Notes: generated by a model from the sequence alone, not told the origin. A stretch of 64,000 bases of DNA from Pusillimonas minor (GCF_014237865.1 NZ_JACJUU010000001.1:186001-250000), one strand, 5' to 3'; numbered from the stretch's first letter, positions 8,181-17,839 are shown. Made by a program: numbers and translations.

Positions 8181-9662
8181 ATGAACGCACAAAATCCGGC
8201 CTCGGTACTTAACATGATTTCTGCGCCGCCTGCAAAGGCCAGCCAGTCTTCGCCCGACGCCAATGCCAACGGCCCCCGTTTCTCCGAAGTTCTGGGTTCG
8301 CAAAAGGCCGCTCAAGCGCCCGCCAAAAAGCCGGCGCAAAGCAACGACAGCGCCCCGGCCCAAAAAAATACGGCCACCCAGGGCAATCAGGGCGGCAACG
8401 GGGCACAAAACGCCCAAGGTAACAGCAACCAAAGCACAGGTAGCACCGACAGCGCTCAATCGGGCAAACCGGCCGACACCCAAGCCAGCCAAGACACCCA
8501 GACAGCAGCCAACGATGCCGCCCAGGCCACGCCTGCAGCAGGCGCCGACACGGCCGCGGCAATGTCAAGCCTTGCCTTGGCTGTGGCCCAGGTGCAGCTG
8601 GCAGCACGTAACGCGCAAACCGACACCGATGGCGCCCCAACTGTCGGCCGCCAAAACGCGGTTGATGCCGACACAATTGCCCTGACATCGCAATCGCAGC
8701 GCACATCCGCACTTGCCGACGAAGGCGTTCGTGGTAACGCTGCGCGGCTTAACGATGCCAACCTGGTCGCCGCCACGGCTGCCGGGCGTCAGTCAGAATC
8801 GCGCGACACATCGCAGCGTTTTTCCCTGACCAACAGCACCGAAGCAACCGATTCAACCGAACGCAACCCTGCCGACACCATTTTGCGTGCGCAATCGGCC
8901 CGCGAAACCAACACGAACAAAGCCGGTGCCGCCATCACCCTGGCCGACGTCAGCCAACGCGCCGACCACCTCGACCGGCAAGCACGCCTTAACGCCGGCG
9001 CACGTGACGTTTTGGCCAACAAAATTGCACAAAGCCAGGGCACCGCCGACGCAACAATCGCCACTCGCGTTGCCGCCACCGATTTCAACGTGCAGGCCGC
9101 CGACGTACGCGGTACCGAGCCGCTTCCCCTGAACAACGCCTCGCAGACCGGCGCTATGGTTGCGCCTATGCCACTCACTGCGTCTGGCGCACCGGCTTCG
9201 GGGGCTTCACCGCTCGTCGCGACACCGCTTGGGCACCCGCAGTGGGGCAACGACTTCAGCCAGCAAGTATCGCAAGTCAGCCAGTCACTTAAAAACGGCC
9301 TGCAATCCATCGAATTGCGCCTCGATCCACCCGATCTTGGCCCAATCCGCATTTCCATCAATATCAACGACGGCGTGGCCCAGGCCATGTTTGTTTCGCC
9401 TCACGCAGCAGTACGCTCTGCGGTCGAAAACGCCCTGCCGCAACTTCAGCAGCAAATGGCACAAGCGGGTATTTCGCTGGGTCAAACATCTGTCAGCGAT
9501 CAAGGCCAGGGCCAGCAGCAGGCAGAAAACGGTAATAATTCGGGGCGCGCCGGCCTGTCTGGCACAGCCCAGAATTCGGGTACAGCCCTCGATCAATCCG
9601 ACACGGCGCTGGCATCACGCCCCCAAAGCACGCATAATGGTCAGGTTGATACATTTGCCTGA
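8181..9662 (+). CDS. fliK: Flagellar hook-length control protein FliK
   Basis: 493 residues. The N-terminal about 350 residues are low-complexity and rich in Ala, Gln, Asp, Asn and Thr, the secreted ruler. The C-terminal globular part, residues about 350-435, contains LKNGLQSIELRLDPPDLGPI, ISININDGVAQAMFVSPHA and LPQLQQQMAQAGISLGQTSV, the Flg_hook domain that switches FlhB from rod/hook to filament export. It lies between fliJ and fliL as in enteric bacteria, and is the probable functional FliK. A second FliK-like gene is at 314-1678. Confidence 0.93.
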   Translation: MNAQNPASVLNMISAPPAKASQSSPDANANGPRFSEVLGSQKAAQAPAKKPAQSNDSAPAQKNTATQGNQGGNGAQNAQGNSNQSTGSTDSAQSGKPADTQASQDTQTAANDAAQATPAAGADTAAAMSSLALAVAQVQLAARNAQTDTDGAPTVGRQNAVDADTIALTSQSQRTSALADEGVRGNAARLNDANLVAATAAGRQSESRDTSQRFSLTNSTEATDSTERNPADTILRAQSARETNTNKAGAAITLADVSQRADHLDRQARLNAGARDVLANKIAQSQGTADATIATRVAATDFNVQAADVRGTEPLPLNNASQTGAMVAPMPLTASGAPASGASPLVATPLGHPQWGNDFSQQVSQVSQSLKNGLQSIELRLDPPDLGPIRISININDGVAQAMFVSPHAAVRSAVENALPQLQQQMAQAGISLGQTSVSDQGQGQQQAENGNNSGRAGLSGTAQNSGTALDQSDTALASRPQSTHNGQVDTFA

Positions 9663-9693
9663 TTAAAACGTTAAAAAAGCCGACCCTTAACCA

Positions 9694-10149
9694 ATGAAAC
9701 TGCTGAAACTTGCGTTACTTGTTATTGCGATCATGGCGGTCACCCTGGGTGCCACCTTCTACTTCCTGAAAACGTCCGGTATGCTGGGTGCACCTGCAGA
9801 CAGCGCCGAAGTGGTCGAAGCCAAACCACCGGCCAAACCCATCTTCCTGCCGCTCGATCCTTTCACCGTAACGCTGCGCGACAATCACACCTCGCGCATT
9901 CTGTATGTTGAAATCACCCTTCGGGTCGACGACGAGGCTTCGCGCGAACACCTGCGCGAATACATGCCCGAAGTGCGCAACCGCGTTATTTCAGAGCTTA
10001 CAAAAAACACGCCAAGTTATGTCCAGGGCAACGAAGGTCGTAACCAGCTTGCCGCCGACATCGTCGCCTCGCTGACGCAACCTTACTTCCCCAACCCTAA
10101 TCAGCCAAAAATTTCAAACGTGCTTTTCACCGCGTTCGTCATCCAGTAA
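9694..10149 (+). CDS. fliL: Flagellar basal body-associated protein FliL
   Basis: 151 residues. A single N-terminal membrane segment (LKLALLVIAIMAVTLGATFYFL) is followed by a periplasmic domain with the FliL core FLPLDPFTVTLRD, YVEITLRVDD and VRNRVISELTKNT. FliL surrounds and stabilises the MotAB stator at the basal body. Its stop TAA is immediately followed by the fliM ATG. Confidence 0.95.
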   Translation: MKLLKLALLVIAIMAVTLGATFYFLKTSGMLGAPADSAEVVEAKPPAKPIFLPLDPFTVTLRDNHTSRILYVEITLRVDDEASREHLREYMPEVRNRVISELTKNTPSYVQGNEGRNQLAADIVASLTQPYFPNPNQPKISNVLFTAFVIQ

Positions 10150-11163
10150 ATGTCGTATTCGAATTTTCTATCTCAGGATGAAGTAGATGCCATCCTGGCA
10201 ACGGTCTCCGGCGAAGAAACTCCCGCTTCGCCGTCGTCCGACGACGCGCACACGGGGGTCAGGCCCTACGACTTAAGCTCACCCGACCGTGTCGTGCGTC
10301 ATCGCATGCACACGCTCGAGCTCATTCACGAGCGTTTTGCGCGCCGTTTGCGCACCGTCTTGCTTAACTTCATGCGACGCAACGCCGACATCACCGTGTC
10401 GGCCATCAAAATCCAGAAGTACTCCGACTTCGAGCGCAACCTGCCTGTGCCGGCCAACCTTAATATGGTGGCCCTCAAGCCGCTGCGCGGCACAGCGTTG
10501 TTCACCTTCGACCCAAACCTGGTGTTTCTCATCATCGACAGCCTGTTTGGCGGTAGTGGTCGTTACAACACCCGCATCGAAGGGCGCGACTTTACCACCA
10601 CCGAACAGCGCATTATTGGTCGTTTGCTTAACGCAACGCTCGATTGCTACAAAAGCTGCTGGGACAACATCTATCCGCTTGAACTCGAATACATCCGTTC
10701 CGAGATGTACGCCAAGTTTGCAAGCATCACCAGCGGCAACGAGGTCGTTGTTGTGTGCTCGTTCAACATCGAATTGGGCGCATCGGGCGGCAACCTGAAT
10801 ATTTGCCTGCCCTACTCCATGATCGAGCCCATCCGCGATGTCCTGTCGCGCCCGTTGCAAGACTCGTCATCCGACGCGGTCGACCGCCGCTGGACCAACC
10901 AGCTCGCCAACGAGGTTCGCAGTGCCGACGTCGAAATGGTCGCCGAATTCGGCCAGATTCAAAGCACAATCGGCCAACTCATGCGCATGAAGATCAACGA
11001 CGTTCTGCCGCTTGAACTGTCCCCCACTATTACCGCCCACGTGGGCGGCGTCCCGGTCCTCGAATGCAGCTACGGTACCTTCAATAACCGTTACGCGCTG
11101 CGTGTACAGAAAGTCCTGGCACCAATAGAACACGAATTAACCCGAGCAAGACACCATGACTGA
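10150..11163 (+). CDS. fliM: Flagellar motor switch protein FliM
   Basis: 337 residues. The N-terminal segment LSQDEVDAIL is the CheY-P-binding peptide of FliM. The middle CheC-like domain contains GTALFTFDPNLVFLIIDSLF and GGSGRYNTRIEGRDF. The C-terminal SpoA-like domain (LPLELSPTITAHVGGVPVLE) packs with FliN. FliM transmits the chemotaxis signal into the C ring to change rotation. It overlaps fliN by 8 bp. Confidence 0.97.
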   Translation: MSYSNFLSQDEVDAILATVSGEETPASPSSDDAHTGVRPYDLSSPDRVVRHRMHTLELIHERFARRLRTVLLNFMRRNADITVSAIKIQKYSDFERNLPVPANLNMVALKPLRGTALFTFDPNLVFLIIDSLFGGSGRYNTRIEGRDFTTTEQRIIGRLLNATLDCYKSCWDNIYPLELEYIRSEMYAKFASITSGNEVVVVCSFNIELGASGGNLNICLPYSMIEPIRDVLSRPLQDSSSDAVDRRWTNQLANEVRSADVEMVAEFGQIQSTIGQLMRMKINDVLPLELSPTITAHVGGVPVLECSYGTFNNRYALRVQKVLAPIEHELTRARHHD

Positions 11164-11791
11164 TCCGACTCAAGATCCCGATAAAGAAAACGCAGCCAAC
11201 AACGGTCTGTCCGACCAAGACCCAGCACAGGCCGGCGGTTTGTCAGAAGAGCTTGACGACGACTGGGCAGCCGCACTGTCTGAACAAGCGGCCGCCTCGC
11301 GCAGCCCCACACAGGCCGATGGCTTGCAAGACGATATGGATGACTGGGCCGCTGCGCTGGCAGAGCAAACCGCCGCCACACAGTCGGGCGTCGCCGAAGA
11401 CCAGGACACCGCCGGCGCATCGGCCGGCAACGACTTTTCGTCGCCGGAGCCCGCTGCACCCGTTGCAACACCCGCAGCCCAGCAGGTATTCCAGCCACTC
11501 ATAGGTTCGGGCACCGGCGGCAACAGCGATATCGACCTCATCATGGACATCCCCGTCCAGCTTTCGGTCGAACTGGGGCGCACCAAGCTCACCATCAAAA
11601 ATATCTTGCAGCTGGGGCAAGGTTCGGTGGTCGAACTCGACGGCCTGGCGGGCGAACCCATGGACATTTTCGTCAATGGCTACTTAATTGCCCAGGGCGA
11701 GGTCGTCGTGGTCGATGACAAGTACGGCATTCGCCTCACCGACATCATTACACCCTCCGACCGCCTGCACCGACTCAACAGCCGCCGTTAA
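11156..11791 (+). CDS. fliN: Flagellar motor switch protein FliN with extended N terminus
   Basis: 211 residues; E. coli FliN is 137. The C-terminal SpoA domain (IDLIMDIPVQLSVELGRTKL, then GLAGEPMDIFVNGYLIAQGE, then YGIRLTDIITPSDRL) is canonical. The extra length is an acidic Ala-rich N-terminal region that carries the family motif DDWAAALxEQ twice: DDDWAAALSEQAAAS at about residues 35-49 and MDDWAAALAEQTAAT at about 62-76. E. coli has a single DDLWAEALSEQ. The duplication is visible directly; its effect on CheY or FliH binding is unknown. Confidence 0.95.
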   Translation: MTDPTQDPDKENAANNGLSDQDPAQAGGLSEELDDDWAAALSEQAAASRSPTQADGLQDDMDDWAAALAEQTAATQSGVAEDQDTAGASAGNDFSSPEPAAPVATPAAQQVFQPLIGSGTGGNSDIDLIMDIPVQLSVELGRTKLTIKNILQLGQGSVVELDGLAGEPMDIFVNGYLIAQGEVVVVDDKYGIRLTDIITPSDRLHRLNSRR

Positions 11792-11795
11792 GCCC

Positions 11796-12089
11796 ATGAA
11801 TGCGCCTGAAGTCCTGCAGCCGATTCTGGCTCTGCTATTCATTCTGGCGTTAATTCTGGGCGGCGCATGGCTGGCCCGACGGGCCGGCCTTATCCGTGGC
11901 CGCAGCCAGCAAGACATCAAGGTTGTAAGCTCGTACAGCCTGGGCGGCCGCGGCTTTATCACCATTGTCGAGGTCGAAAACACCCGGCTGGTGCTGGGCG
12001 TCACGCCTCAAAATATTTCGTTGCTGCATACGCTGCCCCCGGCAAGCGCCGTGCCCCCCGAAACCCGCGTGACACAAGACTTGCCATGA
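11796..12089 (+). CDS. fliO: Flagellar biosynthetic protein FliO
   Basis: 97 residues from [14 protein letters not shown]. One membrane segment ([20 protein letters not shown]) is followed by a short cytoplasmic domain with the FliO pattern [20 protein letters not shown] and [17 protein letters not shown]. FliO is the chaperone for assembly of the FliP ring of the export gate. The stop overlaps the fliP start by ATGA. Confidence 0.92.
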   Translation: MNAPEVLQPILALLFILALILGGAWLARRAGLIRGRSQQDIKVVSSYSLGGRGFITIVEVENTRLVLGVTPQNISLLHTLPPASAVPPETRVTQDLP

Positions 12090-12880
12090 ACACGCCCTTA
12101 TTGTCGGTCTGCGCGACTCAGCTGTCCCGAGTCCCGTTAAAAGCCCTATTCCTGGTTGTCCTGTTTATTGTAGGCAGCACTTTTGCCATTGGCGCCGCGG
12201 CGCAGGGCATGCCGGCATTTACCGCCACGCCGGGTGCGAACGGCGAACAAACCTACTCTCTCAGTCTGCAGACCCTGTTGCTGCTGACCATGATGTCGTT
12301 CCTGCCGGCCATGCTGCTCATGATGACCGGCTTCACCCGCGTCATCATTGTGCTGGGTTTGCTGCGTAACGCCATGGGTACCGGTGCGTCGCCCCCCAAC
12401 TCGGTACTGATTGGTCTGGCATTGTTTCTGACCTTGTTTGCCATGGCGCCGGTCTTCGATCAAATCTACGAACAAGCCTACCTGCCCCTAAGCACCGGCG
12501 ACCTGTCCTTCGAGGCCGCGCTGCAAGCCGGGTCGCGGCCCCTGCATGCTTTCATGCTCAGCCATACCCGTGAGACCGACCTGTCACTGTTTGCCAATAT
12601 GGCCAACATCGGCGATATTCAAACCCCGCAAGACGTTCCGCTTCGCGTGCTGGTGCCGGCGTTCGTCACCAGCGAACTAAAAACCGCCTTCCAGATCGGC
12701 TTCACCATTTTCATTCCTTTTCTTATCATCGACCTGGTCGTTGCCAGCGTCTTGATGGCCTTGGGTATGATGATGGTTCCGCCGGTAACCATTTCGCTAC
12801 CGTTCAAGCTCATGCTGTTTGTTCTGGCCGATGGCTGGCATCTGTTGCTGGGTTCGTTGGCCCGCAGCTTTTCCCAGTAG
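12086..12880 (+). CDS. fliP: Flagellar export gate protein FliP
   Basis: 264 residues from [13 protein letters not shown]. An N-terminal hydrophobic signal-type segment (about 21-43, [20 protein letters not shown]) is cleaved in FliP homologues. Next comes [20 protein letters not shown] and the family hallmark [20 protein letters not shown]. The C terminus [25 protein letters not shown] is also typical. Five FliP subunits form the core of the FliPQR export channel. Confidence 0.97.
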   Translation: MNTPLLSVCATQLSRVPLKALFLVVLFIVGSTFAIGAAAQGMPAFTATPGANGEQTYSLSLQTLLLLTMMSFLPAMLLMMTGFTRVIIVLGLLRNAMGTGASPPNSVLIGLALFLTLFAMAPVFDQIYEQAYLPLSTGDLSFEAALQAGSRPLHAFMLSHTRETDLSLFANMANIGDIQTPQDVPLRVLVPAFVTSELKTAFQIGFTIFIPFLIIDLVVASVLMALGMMMVPPVTISLPFKLMLFVLADGWHLLLGSLARSFSQ

Positions 12881-12900
12881 CACAACGCAAGGCAAGCCCA

Positions 12901-13170
12901 ATGACCTCTGAAACCGTCATGTCGATGACCTACGTGGCAATGCAAGTGGCCCTGATGATGGCAGGCCCACTGCTGTTCATTACCCTGATTGTCGGTTTGG
13001 TGATCAGTATTTTCCAGGCGGCGACACAAATCAACGAGATGACGCTGTCATTCATTCCGAAGCTCCTGGCTGTAGGCATCACGCTCGTACTACTTGGGCC
13101 GTGGCTTATCAGTGTCATGGTCGACTACATCCGCCAACTCATCCTGTCACTGCCCGGGCTGGTTGGCTAG
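12901..13170 (+). CDS. fliQ: Flagellar export gate protein FliQ
   Basis: 89 residues, two membrane helices (ALMMAGPLLFITLIVGLVIS and LLAVGITLVLLGPWLISVMV) connected by IFQAATQINEMTLSFIPK, the FliQ signature. Four copies wrap the FliP5R1 core of the export gate. Length matches the family exactly. Confidence 0.97.
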   Translation: MTSETVMSMTYVAMQVALMMAGPLLFITLIVGLVISIFQAATQINEMTLSFIPKLLAVGITLVLLGPWLISVMVDYIRQLILSLPGLVG

Positions 13171-13184
13171 CGGCTGCACGCGCC

Positions 13185-13964
13185 ATGGTCTCCATCGAAG
13201 TCGAACAGCTTTACACCTGGCTAAACGCCTTTCTATGGCCGTTTGTAAGGCTTCTGGCCTTTTTAAGCACGGCGCCGCTGCTGGGCGAATCGTCTATACC
13301 CACACGGGCAAAAGTGGGTCTGGCGGCGTTCTTGTCCATCATCATCGCGCCTACGCTCCCCACGCCACCCGCCATATCACCGGCGTCCTACGAAGGGCTG
13401 TTCATTACGCTGCAACAGTTTCTCATCGGTACCATACTGGGCCTGGTCATGCGCATCGTATTTGCCGCCGTACAAACCGCTGGCGAATTCATCGGGTTGC
13501 AAATGGGGTTGTCGTTTGCCTCGTTCTTCGACCCGCAAACGGGTGCCAACACAGCCGTTCTGGCACGTCTCATGAATATGATCGCCATGTTGCTGTTCCT
13601 GGCGGTTAACGGCCACTTGCTCATGCTGGCCGGCTTCATACGCAGCTTCGATCTGCTGCCCATCAGTTCCACCCCTATCCAGTCAACCGGGCTGGGTGTA
13701 CTGTTTGACTGGTCTGCCCAAGTCATGATCTCGGGCATGCTGCTGGCCCTGCCTTTAATTATCGTGTTGCTGTCCATCAGCCTGGCGCTCGGCATCCTGA
13801 ACCGCACGGCCCAACAGCTGTCGGTTTTTGCCGTCGGCTTCCCCATCAGCCTGCTGGTGGGGTTGATTTTGCTGTGGGTTGTATTGCCGCAAATTGCCCC
13901 GTTTGTACAACAGCTCTTTGACTCGGGATATGCGGCAATGGGTCGAGTCATTAACGCGCTTTAG
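13185..13964 (+). CDS. fliR: Flagellar export gate protein FliR
   Basis: 259 residues from MVSIEVEQLYTWLNAFLWPF. Six hydrophobic segments. Family blocks include FVRLLAFLSTAPLLGESSIP, KVGLAAFLSIIIAP and GEFIGLQMGLSFASFFDPQT. FliR is the single-copy subunit completing the FliP5Q4R1 gate. Last gene of the fliF operon; the next gene is convergent and 104 bp away. No clear terminator is seen in the gap. Confidence 0.96.
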   Translation: MVSIEVEQLYTWLNAFLWPFVRLLAFLSTAPLLGESSIPTRAKVGLAAFLSIIIAPTLPTPPAISPASYEGLFITLQQFLIGTILGLVMRIVFAAVQTAGEFIGLQMGLSFASFFDPQTGANTAVLARLMNMIAMLLFLAVNGHLLMLAGFIRSFDLLPISSTPIQSTGLGVLFDWSAQVMISGMLLALPLIIVLLSISLALGILNRTAQQLSVFAVGFPISLLVGLILLWVVLPQIAPFVQQLFDSGYAAMGRVINAL

Positions 13965-14068
13965 CAGCACACAGAAAACACAAAACACGCGCCGGCTATC
14001 TTGCTGCTTTGCCTGCACCAGGCCCCGGCAACGCTGGCAAAAACCTGGCCCCGACGGCGCCGTTATGA

Positions 14069-14599
14069 TTAGTAGGTGCCCCGAACCGGATAGGTCACCG
14101 ACTGGGAATGCAGCGGCTGCTCGAGTTCGGGGTTGGGCTGGCGCACCGGCGATGGCGGCGGCGGCATGGGTGTGGTGACTTTTACGGGTGTTGGCGCAAT
14201 CGTGGCGCTCATGGTGGGGTCATCGTAAACCTGACCATTAGCCGGCATCTTCTGGCCGCCGGGCTGGCTTAGCACATTCACGCTGTCGACAACGCGTTCA
14301 AACCGCCCGTCGGGGCTAAAACGCAGCATCAGTTCTTGCCGAAAATAAATAGCGTCGGTCAGCACAGAGTTTTTATGCGCCCACCGGGCGATCATGGTGC
14401 CGTTAAGCTGCGAGTAGGTGTTTTCCGGCTCAGACCCCAACATTTCGACGGCCTGGGCATAGGTGGTTTGGCCCGGTACAAAATTAGACAGCGCCATGCT
14501 GTTAAACGAGCGGCCCGTTGTTGAGCAGGCGGCCAACAAAAAAGACGCGGACAAGACTGTCCAGCGGCATACCCGGTTGAAACGTTGTTTGACTGTCAT
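14069..14599 (-). CDS. BamE/SmpA-like outer-membrane lipoprotein
   Basis: 176 residues. A signal peptide ends in lipobox LLAAC (Cys at about 25), so the protein should be lipidated. The mature domain MALSNFVPGQTTYAQAVEML through LRFSPDGRFERVVDSVNVL has the BamE/OmlA pattern of a small alpha-beta domain. The C-terminal 60 residues are a Pro-rich tail. The start codon directly follows the stop of the chemoreceptor gene, so it is the second gene of that unit. BamE itself stabilises the Bam complex; this could be a paralogue rather than BamE proper. Confidence 0.65.
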   Translation of the reverse strand: MTVKQRFNRVCRWTVLSASFLLAACSTTGRSFNSMALSNFVPGQTTYAQAVEMLGSEPENTYSQLNGTMIARWAHKNSVLTDAIYFRQELMLRFSPDGRFERVVDSVNVLSQPGGQKMPANGQVYDDPTMSATIAPTPVKVTTPMPPPPSPVRQPNPELEQPLHSQSVTYPVRGTY

Positions 14600-16141
14600 T
14601 CAGAATTCTTCCCAATCGTCTTCGCGATGGCTTTCTTTGGTGCTGGCGCTAACGTAACGTGCAGGCGCGGGCGACGCTGCGCGCGATGCAGCGGCTGCCT
14701 CTGGGCTTGCAACCGGCTTGCGCTGGGCGGGCGTTGCGTCGGCATCGCGTGCTGCAGATGCCGTCGTTGACGACGCGGGTTTGCGCGCGATCGCCGGGGT
14801 TCGGGAGGCAGCCGAAGCTGCCCCAGCGCCTGTTGTTGCTTTCGAGGCTGCCGGCCGAGCATGCGTGGCGGCCAATGCCGGAGCCGCGCCCGTGGCTTGC
14901 CGCGCTGCACCCGCAGGCAGACGGGGCGCATTTGCCTGCGCCGTCGTGCGATCGGCCTTTGCCGACGAGGTGTGCGCCGCCGTCATGTCAACAACCGCAC
15001 CCTGTTCAACCTTAAAACCCAGCAGCGCCGTGCTGACCTTGCTCACGCGACCATCAAGATCTGCGGCAACTTCGGTAGACCGATTTACGAGTTGCGCGTT
15101 CTGACGTGTCATGCCGTCCATCTGGCCAATGGCCTGATTGATCTGGTCAATGCCTTCGGCCTGCTCGGTGGTTGCCGCAGAGATCTCGCCCATGATGTCG
15201 GTAACACGGGCCACCGAGGTAACGATTTCTTCCATAGTCGCGCCGGCCCGTTCGACCTGGCCCGAACCCTCAGTGACCTTCTTGACCGAATCTTCGATGA
15301 GGTCTTTGATTTCTTTCGCCGCATGGGCGCTGCGCTGGGCCAGCGCCCGCACTTCGGAAGCCACAACAGCAAAGCCCTTGCCCTGCTCGCCGGCACGGGC
15401 GGCCTCGACGGCGGCATTTAATGCCAGGATATTGGTCTGAAAGGCGATGCTGTCAATAACACCCACGATGTCGGCAATTTTGTGCGAACTGGTCGAAATA
15501 CCGTGCATTGTTGCCACCACTTCGCCAACCGCGTCGCCGCCGCGCTGCGCAACCTGCGACGCCGTCACGGCCAACTGGTTTGCCTGACGGGCATGATCGG
15601 CATTTTGCCGAACAGTACCTGACAACTGCTGAATACTTGACGCCGTTTGCTCGAGCGCCGTAGCTTGCTGCTCGGTGCGTGAGGTCAGGTCAGCGTTGCT
15701 TGAGACCAGTTGCTTGATATCGTGATTGATATAACCTACACCTTCACGCACAGTGCCCACGGCGTTGCTCCAGGCCTCTTGAAGCGCCTTTGCATTGGCA
15801 AACATCAGACCGGGTTCATCGGCACTGCGTACCGAAATTTTATTTGTCAGGTTACCTTGTGCAAGGTTGGCCAGCAAAGCGGCCATACGGTGCATTGGAT
15901 CGGTTGCCTTTCGCACAACGGTCAGGTAAGTTAAAAGCGCAAGCAGCACCGCCAGCACGGCAACCATGATGAAAACATAAGTGGCCTGCTCTTGGCGCTG
16001 AACCCATGCCGCAGATGCCGAACCTGCTTCAGCAGCGGAAGGCATGGCGTACCAACCCATCGCAACAGCCAGCAGGGTTAGAGCCAGCATAAAAAACAGC
16101 AACAATGCCAAACGTGTTTTCACCTGCAATTGCGCGCGCAT
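14600..16141 (-). CDS. Methyl-accepting chemotaxis protein with minimal sensor region
   Basis: 513 residues. TM1 ([20 protein letters not shown]) and TM2 ([20 protein letters not shown]) are separated by only about 22 periplasmic residues, so there is almost no ligand domain. A HAMP segment ([20 protein letters not shown]) and the cytoplasmic hairpin with [20 protein letters not shown] follow. A tether of about 120 Ala/Pro/Ser/Thr-rich residues ends in EDDWEEF, resembling the CheR/CheB-docking pentapeptide NWETF. The flanking terminator (16198-16218) separates it from flgL. It may sense membrane state or energy status, or pair with another sensor (inference). Confidence 0.93.
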   Translation of the reverse strand: MRAQLQVKTRLALLLFFMLALTLLAVAMGWYAMPSAAEAGSASAAWVQRQEQATYVFIMVAVLAVLLALLTYLTVVRKATDPMHRMAALLANLAQGNLTNKISVRSADEPGLMFANAKALQEAWSNAVGTVREGVGYINHDIKQLVSSNADLTSRTEQQATALEQTASSIQQLSGTVRQNADHARQANQLAVTASQVAQRGGDAVGEVVATMHGISTSSHKIADIVGVIDSIAFQTNILALNAAVEAARAGEQGKGFAVVASEVRALAQRSAHAAKEIKDLIEDSVKKVTEGSGQVERAGATMEEIVTSVARVTDIMGEISAATTEQAEGIDQINQAIGQMDGMTRQNAQLVNRSTEVAADLDGRVSKVSTALLGFKVEQGAVVDMTAAHTSSAKADRTTAQANAPRLPAGAARQATGAAPALAATHARPAASKATTGAGAASAASRTPAIARKPASSTTASAARDADATPAQRKPVASPEAAAASRAASPAPARYVSASTKESHREDDWEEF

Positions 16142-16197
16142 CTTTTTTTAGATCTCGAAGAAAAGGTAAAAGGAAACCGCAAATAGAGCTGACTGAA

Positions 16198-16218
16198 AAG
16201 GGCGCTTGATGCGCCCTT
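16198..16218 (-). terminator. Rho-independent terminator of the flgB-flgL operon
   Basis: On the minus strand AAGGGCGC-ATCAA-GCGCCCTT is an 8-bp GC-rich stem followed by TTC, starting 9 bp past the flgL stop. It lies between flgL and the chemoreceptor gene, implying that the latter has its own promoter. Confidence 0.75.
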
Positions 16219-16226
16219 GGTTTTTA

Positions 16227-17786
16227 TCAGTTGTTCATGTTGAACAGACTGGTTGCCTGAATTTTCTTGAAGGCCATAGACGCGGCCTCGAGCGCTGCAG
16301 TGCGCAACTGAAGTTGCGCGGTGGCTTCGTAATAGTCAACGTTTTCAAGGCGCGACAGATCTTGTTCGTAACTTAAACCACGCAAGCTGGCGTTATCGTC
16401 GATGGCGGCGATTTCCGCCATACGAGTACCCACCGACGAACGTACGGTAAGCACCTGGTCGTAGACCACATCGACGCGCTGCATGGTAGAGGCCAGAACG
16501 TTACTGAACATCGCACGCGCGGCTGGATCGGCCACGGTGGGCCGTTCAAGGGCCGCAATCATCGCATCGATGGAATCGAAAATATTCAGGTTGGCTGGGG
16601 CTTCTACGGGTTTGACCGTAAAGGCGTCACCGTTGGCCGGCACGCCGGACAACGCCACTTGCATGCCGCCGCCCAGGTCGAGCGGGTCGCTACTGTTAGA
16701 GTCGTACTGACGCGTCGTGGCTACCGGCGGCGTGCTGTTATCGGTGACGGTGTAATCGTAAATACCCGAACCAGGCGCGGTTTCGGCCCCGAAGACAACG
16801 GATAGTTCGGCGCTGACATTGGCGCCGGCAGGGTCAGTAACCTGCGGCTTGCCCAGGGTCGCACCGCCCGACCAGCCGGCCGAGGCAGCCGCCACGTGAG
16901 GGTTGCTAAGGAATACAGGCTCGACACGGAAGGTATCACCGTCGGCCGGGACACCCGAGAACTTGACCTGAACACCACCGGGCAAGTCGAGCGAGGCGTT
17001 GTCAGGCGAATAATTAACCGGTGTTGTCGGGCCTGAAAGGACGTTGCCGTCGGCGTCAAATACCTGAAAGCTGTACTGCATGGTGCCATCGCCGGCTTCG
17101 GTAAAGTCGATTTGAAACGACTCGCCCACATACGCCCCTTTAGGGTTCGTAATAATGGGGGACTCTATTACCCCGGTGCCGGTATTGCCCAGGTCGGCCA
17201 TAGTGATGTAGTCGCGCGCACCGGGCGCGGCACTCATGAAAATTTCGCTACCGGTATCGGCGGAATCGAGCTGGCGGGTTTGATCGACCTGAATTAAACG
17301 GCGGCCTTCGTCGCCCTGATAGCTGACAGCGCCCGTTGAACTGGCCACAAAGGGCGGGCGACTGCCGGCATGCCCGGAAAACAGATATTGCCCGCTGCCG
17401 TCGGCGGCATTGGCCAGACCCAGCAGGTTGTCTTTGGCGTTTGACAAAACGTTGGCCAGTACCGTGCGGTCGGCGTCAGACAACGTGCCGTTACCTGCTT
17501 CGACCAGCCGGGTTTTAATACCCTGCAGCAACGATGAGACCGACGTCAGGGTGTTTTCTTCTGTGGCCAAGGCCGTTTTGGCGACCTGACGGTTTTCGGT
17601 GTAGCGCGCATTCAGCGATTGCGACTGCGCAATATTAATGGTTTGCGCGGCCGCCAAGGGGTCGTCAGACGGCGTAATCATGCGCTTGCCCGTACCGATT
17701 TGCTGATACAAATGCATCAGGTCGGCCTGTTGGGTATTGATGGTTTTTACACCCGTCTGGAAAAACAAAGATGAACTGACACGCAT
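16227..17786 (-). CDS. flgL: Flagellar hook-associated protein FlgL (HAP3), enlarged
   Basis: 519 residues, against 317 in E. coli. The flagellin-like N terminus (MRVSSSLFFQTGVKTINTQQ) and C terminus (ALEAASMAFKKIQATSLFNM) form the coiled-coil core that joins hook to filament. The extra length is in the surface domain, which contains two related modules of about 100 residues. Module ends are VKFSGVPADGDTFRVEP (residues about 273-289) and VALSGVPANGDAFTVKP (about 376-392). It is the last gene of the flg operon and ends at a terminator. Confidence 0.93.
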   Translation of the reverse strand: MRVSSSLFFQTGVKTINTQQADLMHLYQQIGTGKRMITPSDDPLAAAQTINIAQSQSLNARYTENRQVAKTALATEENTLTSVSSLLQGIKTRLVEAGNGTLSDADRTVLANVLSNAKDNLLGLANAADGSGQYLFSGHAGSRPPFVASSTGAVSYQGDEGRRLIQVDQTRQLDSADTGSEIFMSAAPGARDYITMADLGNTGTGVIESPIITNPKGAYVGESFQIDFTEAGDGTMQYSFQVFDADGNVLSGPTTPVNYSPDNASLDLPGGVQVKFSGVPADGDTFRVEPVFLSNPHVAAASAGWSGGATLGKPQVTDPAGANVSAELSVVFGAETAPGSGIYDYTVTDNSTPPVATTRQYDSNSSDPLDLGGGMQVALSGVPANGDAFTVKPVEAPANLNIFDSIDAMIAALERPTVADPAARAMFSNVLASTMQRVDVVYDQVLTVRSSVGTRMAEIAAIDDNASLRGLSYEQDLSRLENVDYYEATAQLQLRTAALEAASMAFKKIQATSLFNMNN

Positions 17787-17839
17787 GACAACCGCCTATA
17801 AATCGGGGACTGTGAACTACAACTAACCCAAAACCTAAA

